A DNA stretch of 64,000 nt, taken from the NCBI GenBank assembly GCA_947169385.1, contig CAMVPR010000005.1, positions 26,357 to 90,356 on the forward strand. Reading direction: 5' to 3'. The notes under the pieces are model-generated. The model ran no database searches, had not been told where the DNA came from, and saw only the letters and a program-made list of their open reading frames with translations. A program made the translations under genes and the position numbers. The stretch comes from an uncultured Lachnospiraceae bacterium. GTDB lineage: Bacteria; Bacillota; Clostridia; Lachnospirales; Lachnospiraceae. Below, piece by piece: positions 28,593 through 37,903 of the stretch (position 1 is the stretch's first letter; each line of letters starts with the position of its first letter).

Positions 28593-30467
28593 ATGTCTTC
28601 AACATTTTTTGGACTCAATATTTCTAAGACGGGTTTGTCGGGTTTTCAGGCGAGTGTTAATACGACGGCTCATAATATTTCCAACGCTGCCACTGACGGT
28701 TATTCCAGACAGGTTGTAGAGAAGCAGGCAGAGAAGGCTATTCGTACATACAACTCATACGGTAGTATGGGTGCCGGTGTTACTTTAGTTAGCGTTGAGA
28801 GACAGCGTAACGAGTACTATGACACTAAGTATTGGGATAATCAGGCGCATCTTGGTCAGTACGCATCTAAGGCTGACTATATGTCGCAGGTTGAGAATTA
28901 TTTCAATGAGATTTCGACAGATGGATTTAACACTGAGTTTAACAATTTATTCAATTCTTTGGTTGATCTTTCATCTGAACCTGACAGTTCTAACAAGAGG
29001 GTTACAACAGTTAGTTATGCGAGCAGTCTTTCTGATTATTTTAACGCATTGAGTGGCAATCTTACTCGTGTTCAGGAAGATGCTAACGATAGAATCAAGT
29101 CTATAGCAGATAGAATTAATTCAATTTCGGATCAGCTTTTATCACTTAACAAGCAGATTCAGACAATTGAGATTACCGGAGAGAAGGCCAATGATCTCAG
29201 GGATCAGAGGGACCTCTTGATTGACGAACTATCGGGATATGTTAATGTTCAGGTTATTGAGACAGATGTCTACGTAAGGGGAGCTACAGATTCTCATGGA
29301 GATCCTATAAAGGCAGGAATTACAGACGTTGCTGTATATCTGAATGATCAGATTCTTGTAGACAGTCTCAGTGCCAATCATCTTGTTTGTACTCCAAGAG
29401 AGTATCTTAACAATATGAATGACTGTGAAGGTCTTTATGACATTACTTGGAATTTCGCAGATGGCGATAGATTCGACCTTGCTTCGACAGGAATTGACGG
29501 AGAACTTAAAGGGCTTTTCGATATCAGAGACGGTAACAATAAGGAGAACTTTAGAGGAACGACAACATTTGCAGCGGGAGTCAATTCTATCGAAGTTCAG
29601 GCCGGCAATGTTACCAGCATGAACAGACTTAATATCCCTGATGAGGGCGAGATTAAGATTGGAAGATACACATACGAGTATTCAGATTTTGTAATTAATT
29701 ATAATGATGTCGGTGAGGTAGAGTCCTATACATTTAACCTTAAAGATGAGACTAAGGAAGCTGTTACGGAGACCAAGGCAGAGATTGCTGAGGATGTAGA
29801 TTTTAAGGGTGTACCTTACTATCAATACCAGCTCAATGAGTTCGTCAGAACTTTTGCTCAGAGATTTAATGAGATGCATAACAAGGGTATTGATGAGCAT
29901 GGTGAAGATGGAGTTGATTTCTTCACTACCGTTAATACAGTAACCGGTGCAGATATGGTTATGACTGAGGAAGGCGAAGAGTCTACCGGTGGCAAGACGT
30001 TTAGTTCTACGGCTGACAGTTATTACAGAATGACAGCTGCTAACATTTCCGTAGATCAGGGCATTCTAAAAGATGCCAACAAGATTTGTACGAGATACGG
30101 CCCTATAAGAACTGATGAAGGCGTTTTGTTAGAGCCTGAGGAGGGAGTTGCATCTTGCCAGCTTCTCAAGGATATTATCGATCTCAAGGCTGACAACAAG
30201 ATGTTTAGTCAGGGTAATCCTGCGGAGTTCTTGCAGGCGGTTGTCGCAGACATTTCCGTTGATTGCAGTAAGGCTAAGAATTTCGAGAGTTCTTTGAGTG
30301 ATGTTTTAAGGACGATCGACAATCAGAGAGAGTCGATTAAAGGTGTTGATTCCAACGAGGAATTAGCTAATCTTGTAATCTATCAAAAGGGATATAATCT
30401 ATGTTCCAAGATGATTTCTGTATTTAATGAGATTTACAATAAATTGATAAATGAGACCGGACTATAG
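28593..30467 (+). CDS. flgK: Flagellar hook-associated protein 1 (FlgK), copy 2
   Basis: STFFGLNISKTGLSGFQASVNTTAHNISNAATDGYSRQVV; GVDSNEELANLVIYQKGYNLCSKMISVFNEIYNKLIN. Confidence 0.93.
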   Translation: MSSTFFGLNISKTGLSGFQASVNTTAHNISNAATDGYSRQVVEKQAEKAIRTYNSYGSMGAGVTLVSVERQRNEYYDTKYWDNQAHLGQYASKADYMSQVENYFNEISTDGFNTEFNNLFNSLVDLSSEPDSSNKRVTTVSYASSLSDYFNALSGNLTRVQEDANDRIKSIADRINSISDQLLSLNKQIQTIEITGEKANDLRDQRDLLIDELSGYVNVQVIETDVYVRGATDSHGDPIKAGITDVAVYLNDQILVDSLSANHLVCTPREYLNNMNDCEGLYDITWNFADGDRFDLASTGIDGELKGLFDIRDGNNKENFRGTTTFAAGVNSIEVQAGNVTSMNRLNIPDEGEIKIGRYTYEYSDFVINYNDVGEVESYTFNLKDETKEAVTETKAEIAEDVDFKGVPYYQYQLNEFVRTFAQRFNEMHNKGIDEHGEDGVDFFTTVNTVTGADMVMTEEGEESTGGKTFSSTADSYYRMTAANISVDQGILKDANKICTRYGPIRTDEGVLLEPEEGVASCQLLKDIIDLKADNKMFSQGNPAEFLQAVVADISVDCSKAKNFESSLSDVLRTIDNQRESIKGVDSNEELANLVIYQKGYNLCSKMISVFNEIYNKLINETGL

Positions 30468-30485
30468 TATTTAGGAGGTGTGCTT

Positions 30486-32015
30486 ATGCGAGTTACTAAT
30501 TTAATGATGTCAAACAATGCATTATATAACTTACAGAGGCAGGAACAGAGGCTTAACACTCTTGATCAGCAATATACAACACAGAAGAAGATTAGTGCTC
30601 CTTCAGAGGATCCTATCATTGCGACAAGGGCTTTAAAACTTAATACTACTTATAGCGAGGTTTCACAGTACGTTGACAAGAATATACCTGATGCGCTTGC
30701 CTGGATGAGTATGACACAGAGTGCGCTTGACAATACTCAGGCTATGCTTTCGGGAATTTATGAGAAATGTGTTCAAGGTAATACCGATGGTCTTTCTGAC
30801 ACAGACAGAAGAGCTATTGCTACCACCTTGGCAGAGTATAGGGATCAGATATATCAGGAGGGAACAAGCTCTTACAGTGGAAGATTTTTGTTTACCGGAT
30901 TCAAGACCGATACCAATCTTGTATTTACCGAGGATACCAAAGAGCGATATGTAATTAACGAGGCGATAACTCCTGATTCTCTTAATTCATATTCTGATGT
31001 GTCATATCAGGTGTTGGTTACAGATACTGACGAGCAGGCTGCTCCTGTTCGCATGGATTTTCATAGAATAAGACTTGCTTATGATGCGGTAGACAGCGAA
31101 GTGACTCCTACTATAGCAGCTATAACTGTTGATGATGAGGGCGAGGAGACTTCTACTGATTTGTTGACTCCAACCAACACATACGAGACATATGATGACT
31201 TTATGAAAGCTGTTGAGGAAGGCGACATTGCAACTGATGGCAAGTTAAATGAAGACGTGGTTGCTTTCATAGCTGACAGAGGCGAGATTATGCTCGGCGA
31301 AGGTTCGTATAACACTATGAAGGCAGCGTTTGAGAATGACGAGTATGACAGAATTGAGGTAGGTTACCAGAAGAGTTCATTTAAAGAGAATGAGCTAAGA
31401 CCTGAGCATTACTTTACGTGTACAAGAGTTGTGGATGAGGGACTTGAGACCGAAGCTACATTTCAGTATACCAAGAAAGAAGAGGAGATTAAGTATCTCG
31501 TTAACTATAATCAACAGATGACAGTTAATGTACAGGGTAAAGATTGCTTTACTCACAACATTGGTAGAGATATAGACGAGCTTGTTGACATTGTAAATGC
31601 TGCTATTACGGCAGAGGATAATATGAATCAGCTTGAGAAGAAGTACAAGACTTTGACAGAGGGTACCGAGGAGTACGACAAGGCTAAGGCGTTATACGAG
31701 AATTCCAAGATTGCATATGAGCTCAAGTGTAAGGTGATGCAGGAAGCATTTGCCGACAATGAAACCAGATTCCAGGCGTACGGAGTAATGTTTAGTAACC
31801 GTGCATCTGATGTTGGTTCTAAGGAGCAGAGACTTGACCTTATCAAGACTCGTTTGGAGAATCAGCAGGCTGATGTTGAGCAACTTCAGTCAGACAACAT
31901 CGACGTGGATCTTTCAGAGATAATTGTAAGATACACTTCGGCTTATGATGTATATAATGCAGCACTTTCAGCTACAGCTAAGAGTATAGTTGATACACTG
32001 CTTAACTATTTGTAA
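30486..32015 (+). CDS. flgL: Flagellar hook-associated protein 3 (FlgL)
   Basis: MRVTNLMMSNNALYNLQRQEQRLNTLDQQYTTQKKISAPSEDPIIATRALKL. Confidence 0.93.
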   Translation: MRVTNLMMSNNALYNLQRQEQRLNTLDQQYTTQKKISAPSEDPIIATRALKLNTTYSEVSQYVDKNIPDALAWMSMTQSALDNTQAMLSGIYEKCVQGNTDGLSDTDRRAIATTLAEYRDQIYQEGTSSYSGRFLFTGFKTDTNLVFTEDTKERYVINEAITPDSLNSYSDVSYQVLVTDTDEQAAPVRMDFHRIRLAYDAVDSEVTPTIAAITVDDEGEETSTDLLTPTNTYETYDDFMKAVEEGDIATDGKLNEDVVAFIADRGEIMLGEGSYNTMKAAFENDEYDRIEVGYQKSSFKENELRPEHYFTCTRVVDEGLETEATFQYTKKEEEIKYLVNYNQQMTVNVQGKDCFTHNIGRDIDELVDIVNAAITAEDNMNQLEKKYKTLTEGTEEYDKAKALYENSKIAYELKCKVMQEAFADNETRFQAYGVMFSNRASDVGSKEQRLDLIKTRLENQQADVEQLQSDNIDVDLSEIIVRYTSAYDVYNAALSATAKSIVDTLLNYL

Positions 32016-32080
32016 TCTTAACTTTGATATGTTATTATACTTATAGTGCTTTACGAATAAATTTTAAGGAGGTTACATAT

Positions 32081-32548
32081 ATGCTAGTTAAATCCAAATT
32101 TTTTGGGGATGTAGATATTGAAGATGATAAGGTGATCACTTTAGTCAACGGATTGCTTGGATTTGAAGACTATACCAAGTTCGTTATCCTCTATGATAGC
32201 GACAAGTCCGGTGGTGATACCATCTCGTGGCTTCAGTCAACAGAAGAGCAGACATTGGCTCTCCCTGTAGTTAATCCGCTTTTCATTAAAGAGGGATATA
32301 ATCCTGTTATCAATGATGAACTTTTAGAGCCACTCGGTGAGGTTGGTGAAGATGGTTACTTTGTTTTGGTTACCATGCGTATACCTCACGATCCTAAGGA
32401 TGTTACATGTAACCTTAAGGCTCCTATCATCATTAATTCTGCTACCCTGTTAGGAAGTCAGATTGTAGCAGAGAACGAGGACTATGACGTAAGATATAAC
32501 ATTTACGATTCTGTCCAGGCACTTAAAGAAAAGGCGGGTGATTTATAA
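32081..32548 (+). CDS. fliW: Flagellar assembly factor FliW
   Basis: KFFGDVDIEDDKVITLVNGLLGFEDYTKFVIL; followed by csrA with overlapping stop/start. Confidence 0.95.
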   Translation: MLVKSKFFGDVDIEDDKVITLVNGLLGFEDYTKFVILYDSDKSGGDTISWLQSTEEQTLALPVVNPLFIKEGYNPVINDELLEPLGEVGEDGYFVLVTMRIPHDPKDVTCNLKAPIIINSATLLGSQIVAENEDYDVRYNIYDSVQALKEKAGDL

Positions 32549-32769
32549 TGTTAGCACTATCAAGGAAGTCAGGAGAGGCTATAGTTGTAGGCAACAACGT
32601 AGAAATCACTGTTTTAGAGGTTAAGGGCGATCAGGTTAAGATTGGAATCGCTGCTCCTAAGAGTGTTCCTGTATATCGTAAAGAGCTTTATCTTCAGATT
32701 CAGGAGGCCAACAAGGCAGCGGCTGAGGCGGACTCATCACCTGATGCAATCGCTAAATTATTCTCATAA
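32548..32769 (+). CDS. csrA: Carbon storage regulator CsrA
   Basis: MLALSRKSGEAIVVGNNVEITVLEVKGDQVKIGIAAPKSVPVYRKELY. Confidence 0.98.
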   Translation: MLALSRKSGEAIVVGNNVEITVLEVKGDQVKIGIAAPKSVPVYRKELYLQIQEANKAAAEADSSPDAIAKLFS

Positions 32770-32792
32770 ATATAATATATTGCCAAAATAAA

Positions 32793-32828
32793 GCTTCTGG
32801 TTTATTATATAAACTAGGAGCATTTTTT
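32793..32828 (+). terminator. Rho-independent terminator after csrA
   Basis: gcttctggtttattatataaactaggagc + atttttt. Confidence 0.8.
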
Positions 32829-32851
32829 ATTAACTTTTTTAAATTCAAGGT

Positions 32852-32878
32852 TAATATAGACTAATCTTATGCCGATAT
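32852..32878 (+). promoter_or_regulatory. Sigma-28-type promoter for flaG-fliD
   Basis: TAAT-15 nt-GCCGATAT. Confidence 0.8.
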
Positions 32879-32883
32879 AAATG

Positions 32884-32899
32884 ATAGCAGGGATACTAT
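32884..32899 (+). promoter_or_regulatory. Candidate CsrA-binding hairpin in flaG leader
   Basis: ATAG-CAGGGATA-CTAT, GGA in 8-nt loop. Confidence 0.4.
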
Positions 32900-32952
32900 G
32901 TTTTCTTTGTGTACCTATTTTTATTTTATACATCACACGGAGGTGATTTGTT

Positions 32953-33423
32953 ATGGCTATTGAAGCGTTATCAAACCCATCATCAGTAATCAATTCTATT
33001 AATAATGCGCAGACTACTGCTCCTACTGTTCAGGTGACACCACCGGAGCCTTCGTCTTCTAATTTTGCAAGACCGGAGAGTGTAGAGAGTTCATCTAAAG
33101 ACATGACTGCTGCGCCTAAGAATAAGAATGATATTAATATCGCTTCAGAGGAGGCAGACGAGCAAGGACGCTACGAGGTTGAGAACGCCAAGGATGTTTC
33201 GCCTGAGAAGGTTAAGAAGGCTGTTAATGAGATTAACAAGAAGATTAGACCGACTCACACATCTTGTCAGTTCTCATATCACGAAGAGACTAATCGTATA
33301 TCTATTAAGGTTATCGATGATGAGACAGAGAAGGTTATTAGAGAGATTCCGCCAGAGAAGACGCTGGACATGATCGCTAAGACCTTGGAACTTGAGGGTA
33401 TCTTAGTTGACGAGAAACGTTAA
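32953..33423 (+). CDS. flaG: FlaG family protein
   Basis: INKKIRPTHTSCQFSYHEETNRISIKVIDDETEKVIREIPPEKTLDMIAKTLELEGILVDEKR. Confidence 0.92.
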   Translation: MAIEALSNPSSVINSINNAQTTAPTVQVTPPEPSSSNFARPESVESSSKDMTAAPKNKNDINIASEEADEQGRYEVENAKDVSPEKVKKAVNEINKKIRPTHTSCQFSYHEETNRISIKVIDDETEKVIREIPPEKTLDMIAKTLELEGILVDEKR

Positions 33424-33456
33424 GCGTTTTAGATATTATAGAACGGAGGGATTGTC

Positions 33457-35697
33457 ATGGGTGGCATAAGATTGACAGGTATGGCTTCCGGGTTGGATAC
33501 GGATTCCATAGTACAAGGTCTTACATCTGCATATCAGGTTAAGATTGATAAAGTAAGTAAGAAGAAGAAGAGGATTGAGCTCCAGAAAGATGCTTGGGCT
33601 ACAATCAACTCTAATATAGTTAGTTTTTATAAGGGTAGTTTGTCTAAGATTAAGACTAAAGGTAACTACTCTGCCAAGAAAGCAAGTGTATCAGGATCTA
33701 ACACCAATCTTGCAAGTGTCAAGGCATCTTCTACAGCTGCCAACGGTACATACAAGATGAAGGTTAAGTCTGTGGCATCTTCTGCATTTATCTCAGGAGC
33801 CAATATTAAGAGCTCTAAGTTTGATGCAACATACAATGCTTCTAACACTACTAAGTTCGATGATATGAATATTGAGTCGCTTAGCGGCAAGAGTCTTACA
33901 TTTACAGGAACAGAGAGTGTTGTTAAGAAGAACGATGCGGGCAATAAGCTTTATAACCTCACCAAGGATGGAGTAGCACAAGAGATTGAACTTTATAACG
34001 AGGACGGTACTATTAAGGGCACTACGACAGAGGCTACCAAGGCGGAGATTGACGCATATCTTGCTAAACAGAAGAAAGATAATCCTACATTCAATGCCAA
34101 GGATTTTAAGAGAGAAGAAGTTAGAGAGGATGTAGCTAAGAATTACACTTATAGATTTGATGCTACAAGCTCGGTATCGGATCTCAATACGTATCTCAAA
34201 GACAACGGATTTAATAATCTTTCTGCTAATATGAAGAACGGTGTTTTGACATTTTCTAACACTGCTGATTATAGTAAGAATGAGGATGGCACTATTAAGA
34301 AGGCTAACGCATCTTACAGTATTACAGGAGATGCGTTAACTACTTTAGGATTTGAGTCAGACAGTATAGATGTTAATGTTACCGCGACCAAGGGCGATGA
34401 TGACAAGTATACATATAACACATCGGTTTCAACCAGCGGCAATGCGTTGACATATAACGTTGAGGATGTGAGTCTTAAGGGCAAAGATAAGTTATTCCAG
34501 TTCCTTGGAGATGGAATTACCGGTACAGCGCAGACTGATGCTGAGAATGGTAAGAAGTATATTGAGTTTCAGCTTACGGTAGGAGATGGTGAAGCACAGT
34601 CGGTTAAGATATATGAAGACACTTCTGCTGATGAATTTGCAGAAGCCGTTGCTAAGGCATCTGACGGTAAGATTACAGCTAAGTATGATCAGACCAATGG
34701 AAGATTCTTCTTCAACTCAAGCGAGACAGGCTCTGAGAATAATTTCACTCTTACAGCTGTTGGAGCCGAAGCTAATCAGGCGCTTGATAAGCTTGGATTG
34801 GTCGAGGATTCTGCTATTTATACAGATTCTTCGGTCAAGGGCAAGGTGCAGAGTGCAACTGACGCTGTTATCGAGCTCAATGGAGCGGAGATTACCTCTT
34901 CAACGAATACAGTTAATGTATCCGGATTAGGACTTACGGTTACAGTTGAGAATTCCGATCCTGATACTGAACTCACAGTTAATGTAAGTAATGATACCAG
35001 TGAAGTATACAATATGGTTAAGGATTTCCTTAAGGAATATAACAACCTCATTGCAGATCTTGCCGGTAAGTATTACGCAGAGGGTAACAAGTATGAGCCT
35101 CTTACAGATGAAGAAGAAGACGCAATGACAGAGACTCAGATTAATAAATGGAATGAGAAGGTAACTTCAGCGCTGTTTAGAAGAGATGACAGACTTAATT
35201 CTATTATGAACAATATGCGTACAGCATTGGCACAGTCGGTGTCGGTTAAGGGAGCTGATGGTTCAACATCTAAGTTTTCATTGGCATCACTTGGTATTAC
35301 AACCGGCGCGTGGACAGAGTATGGTGTACTTCACCTTCAGGGTGATAAGGATGATGGTGAATATGCATCTAAGGAAGATAAGCTTACCAAGATGATTGAG
35401 GAAGATCCTGACAAGGTAATGCAGATATTGAGCAATGTGGGTCAGAATCTCTATGATAAGGTTGGTAAGATGATGAGATCTTCTTCTCTTAACAGCTCAC
35501 AGACTATATACTATGACAAGCAGATGAAATCACAGATAGAAGATTATGATGATGATGTTAAGAAGTTACAAGATAAGTTGACTGCAATGCAAGACAAGTA
35601 TTACGATCAATTTAGCAAGATGGAGATTGCAATGTCTAAGATTAATGCAACCGCATCACAGCTTGGATTCCAGAGTACTACAGGAAGTCAATATTAA
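33457..35697 (+). CDS. fliD: Flagellar filament cap protein FliD
   Basis: RLTGMASGLDTDSIVQGLTSAYQVKIDKVSKKK; C-terminal coiled coil KLQDKLTAMQDKYYDQFSKMEIAMSKINATASQL. Confidence 0.95.
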   Translation: MGGIRLTGMASGLDTDSIVQGLTSAYQVKIDKVSKKKKRIELQKDAWATINSNIVSFYKGSLSKIKTKGNYSAKKASVSGSNTNLASVKASSTAANGTYKMKVKSVASSAFISGANIKSSKFDATYNASNTTKFDDMNIESLSGKSLTFTGTESVVKKNDAGNKLYNLTKDGVAQEIELYNEDGTIKGTTTEATKAEIDAYLAKQKKDNPTFNAKDFKREEVREDVAKNYTYRFDATSSVSDLNTYLKDNGFNNLSANMKNGVLTFSNTADYSKNEDGTIKKANASYSITGDALTTLGFESDSIDVNVTATKGDDDKYTYNTSVSTSGNALTYNVEDVSLKGKDKLFQFLGDGITGTAQTDAENGKKYIEFQLTVGDGEAQSVKIYEDTSADEFAEAVAKASDGKITAKYDQTNGRFFFNSSETGSENNFTLTAVGAEANQALDKLGLVEDSAIYTDSSVKGKVQSATDAVIELNGAEITSSTNTVNVSGLGLTVTVENSDPDTELTVNVSNDTSEVYNMVKDFLKEYNNLIADLAGKYYAEGNKYEPLTDEEEDAMTETQINKWNEKVTSALFRRDDRLNSIMNNMRTALAQSVSVKGADGSTSKFSLASLGITTGAWTEYGVLHLQGDKDDGEYASKEDKLTKMIEEDPDKVMQILSNVGQNLYDKVGKMMRSSSLNSSQTIYYDKQMKSQIEDYDDDVKKLQDKLTAMQDKYYDQFSKMEIAMSKINATASQLGFQSTTGSQY

Positions 35698-35706
35698 TGT
35701 GTATCG

Positions 35707-35740
35707 TACGTCGGACGATATCATATGATTGTCCGACGTA
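35707..35740 (+). terminator. Long hairpin between fliD and fliS (terminator or processing site)
   Basis: TACGTCGGAC gatatcatatgatt GTCCGACGTA followed by tttatattt. Confidence 0.6.
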
Positions 35741-35770
35741 TTTATATTTGACTTAAGGAGGCTTAATATA

Positions 35771-36154
35771 ATGGCATACAGAAATGCAGCACAGATATAC
35801 GGTCAGAATAAGATATTAACTGCAACACCTGCCGAGTTGACTTTGATGCTTTATGAAGGAGCAATTAAGTTCTGCAACAAGGCGATTGATGCAGTAGATA
35901 ATAACGATGTGGTCGGTGCACATCAGAATATTCGTAAGGTAGAGAATATAATTATAGAATTTCAGGCTACGTTAGATCACAAGTATGAGGTAGCCAAGGA
36001 TTTTGATATCATTTACGATTATATATACAGGAAGCTTGTAGAGGCTAATATCAAGAAAGATAAAGAGACACTTGAAGAAGTTCTTAAGGAGCTTAGAGAT
36101 TTGAGAGACAGTTGGAAGATTATTATGAAGACAGCCAACAGTCCGGCCCGTTAG
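35771..36154 (+). CDS. fliS: Flagellin chaperone FliS
   Basis: AYRNAAQIYGQNKILTATPAELTLMLYEGAIKFCNKAI. Confidence 0.95.
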   Translation: MAYRNAAQIYGQNKILTATPAELTLMLYEGAIKFCNKAIDAVDNNDVVGAHQNIRKVENIIIEFQATLDHKYEVAKDFDIIYDYIYRKLVEANIKKDKETLEEVLKELRDLRDSWKIIMKTANSPAR

Positions 36155-36189
36155 ATTGCGGGATAGTTTATGAGATATGAGGTGTTACT

Positions 36190-36672
36190 GTGCAAGAGAC
36201 TATCAGGAATATCAAGATACTAAGAGATTGCATGACTAGAAAAGAGAATATCCTTAATAACCTGATTGATATGACCAGAGAACAGGAAGCGTATCTTTCC
36301 GGTGATGAATTCGATGTAGATGTATTTGATGGGATGATAGATGCCAAAAATTTGATGCTTGATGAGCTAAATTCAGTAGACAATGGCTTTGAAAACGTGT
36401 ATAATAGAGTCAGAGAAGAGCTTAAGTCTAACTCGTCATCGTATGCTGATGAGATTAGAGATCTCAAGAATTGTATTCGAGAGATTACGAGTCTTGGCAT
36501 GCAGCTTCAGGCTCTAGAGGAGCGCAATAGGAATCGCTTAGAGCAGATTTTCTCTTCTAAGCAGGCCGAGATTACCGGTTATAAGCGTGCGAGCAATCAA
36601 GTGAGCGCTTATTATCAGACTATGACAGGCAATGCTGCAGCGCTCAATTCAATTATGGATAAGAAAAAATAA
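36190..36672 (+). CDS. FliT/FlgN-like flagellar chaperone (putative)
   Basis: Helical, position after fliS; DCMTRKENILNNLIDMTREQEAYL...MQLQALEERNRNRLE; GTG start. Confidence 0.6.
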   Translation: MQETIRNIKILRDCMTRKENILNNLIDMTREQEAYLSGDEFDVDVFDGMIDAKNLMLDELNSVDNGFENVYNRVREELKSNSSSYADEIRDLKNCIREITSLGMQLQALEERNRNRLEQIFSSKQAEITGYKRASNQVSAYYQTMTGNAAALNSIMDKKK

Positions 36673-36691
36673 TTTTTTTTGTAATTATTGT

Positions 36692-36718
36692 TAAGTTTTT
36701 GAAAGATTATCCGATATA
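36692..36718 (+). promoter_or_regulatory. Sigma-28-type promoter, flagellin 1
   Basis: TAAG-15 nt-CCGATATA. Confidence 0.85.
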
Positions 36719-36724
36719 TTTAAT

Positions 36725-36747
36725 GTAAGCAACATATACTAGCTTAC
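36725..36747 (+). other. 5'-terminal hairpin of flagellin 1 leader
   Basis: GTAAGC aacatatacta GCTTAC next to the predicted start site. Confidence 0.6.
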
Positions 36748-36812
36748 AACAACTGAATAACAATAGATAATAACTCTCTAGAGAGTCATTATAGAACTTA
36801 TTTATTAAGCAC

Positions 36813-36832
36813 CAGTGATAAGGATGTCACTG
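36813..36832 (+). promoter_or_regulatory. Candidate CsrA-binding hairpin in flagellin 1 leader
   Basis: CAGTGA-TAAGGATG-TCACTG; AAGGATG in loop of perfect 6-bp stem, upstream of SD CAAGGAGGA. Confidence 0.65.
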
Positions 36833-36853
36833 TATATTCAAGGAGGAATTATT

Positions 36854-37672
36854 ATGGTAGTACAACACAACATGCAAGCAGCAAACACAAACAGATACTT
36901 AAACGTATCAGTTAAGGCACAGGCAGGCGTAACTGAGAAGTTATCTTCAGGTTACAGAGTAAACCGTGCAGCAGATGATGCAGCAGGTCTTAACATTTCT
37001 GAGAAGATGAGAGCACAGATTAGAGGTCTTAATCAGGCTAACAGAAACTCAGAGGATGGTATCTCACTTATCCAGACAGCAGAGGGTGCTCTTCAGGAGA
37101 TCCACACCATCTTACAGCGTATGAGTGAGCTTGCTACCCAGGGTGCTAACGATACCAACGTAACCGCTGACCGTCACGCTCTTAAGCTTGAGCTTACAGC
37201 GCTTTCATCAGAGATTACACGTATCGCTAATACAACCGAGTTCAACACAATGAAGCTTCTCTCTGGTAACTTCAAGAGCAAGAACCTTCAGGTTGGTGCT
37301 AACTACATGCAGCATATTTCTATCTCAATTTCTGGTATGACTGCTACAAAGCTCAATGTTCAGAATGCTAATTTGAAGATTAGTAACTACAAGGTTGCTA
37401 CAGCTACAATTTCAGTAATTCACGCAGCTATCAATCAGGTATCTGATCAGAGATCACAGCTTGGTGCATTACAGAATCGTCTTGAGCACACCATCAACAA
37501 CTTGAGCAATGTTGCTGAGAACTTACAGGCAGCTGAGTCACAGATTCGTGATACAGATATGGCTACAACGATGGTTGAGTACAGCAAGAACAATATCATT
37601 CAGCAGGCTGCTCAATCAATGCTTTCACAGGCTAATCAGTCTACGCAGGGTGTATTATCATTGCTTCAGTAA
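36854..37672 (+). CDS. fliC: Flagellin, copy 1
   Basis: MVVQHNMQAANTNRYLNVSVKAQAGVTEKLSSGYRVNRAADDAAGLNISEKMR; start at ATG after aaggaggaattatt. Confidence 0.97.
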   Translation: MVVQHNMQAANTNRYLNVSVKAQAGVTEKLSSGYRVNRAADDAAGLNISEKMRAQIRGLNQANRNSEDGISLIQTAEGALQEIHTILQRMSELATQGANDTNVTADRHALKLELTALSSEITRIANTTEFNTMKLLSGNFKSKNLQVGANYMQHISISISGMTATKLNVQNANLKISNYKVATATISVIHAAINQVSDQRSQLGALQNRLEHTINNLSNVAENLQAAESQIRDTDMATTMVEYSKNNIIQQAAQSMLSQANQSTQGVLSLLQ

Positions 37673-37694
37673 TCGATTGATTATAAGAGCATTT

Positions 37695-37723
37695 AAAGGG
37701 ATCGGGTTATCCGGTCCCTTTTA
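37695..37723 (+). terminator. Rho-independent terminator after flagellin 1
   Basis: aaagggatcgggttatccggtccctttta. Confidence 0.85.
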
Positions 37724-37824
37724 TTGTTTTGTTATATTTTTTTACGATTTGACATTGTTCAAGGTGCTAAAACCCTTATAAACAGGGCGTTTTAAAGTTT
37801 TTTGAAAAATATTTGAAAAAGGGT

Positions 37825-37851
37825 TAAGTAATCAGCATATTAGACGATATA
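37825..37851 (+). promoter_or_regulatory. Sigma-28-type promoter, flagellin 2
   Basis: TAAG-15 nt-ACGATATA. Confidence 0.8.
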
Positions 37852-37903
37852 TATAGTGTAAGAAATAACAACTGAATTTTTCAGTATTCAAGGAGGAATT
37901 ATT

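Noticed and set aside
36815-36853. Upstream extension of the flagellin ORF given in the ORF track
   Set aside because: It overlaps the leader hairpin and the SD; ATG at 36854 follows aaggagg and matches flagellin N-termini.
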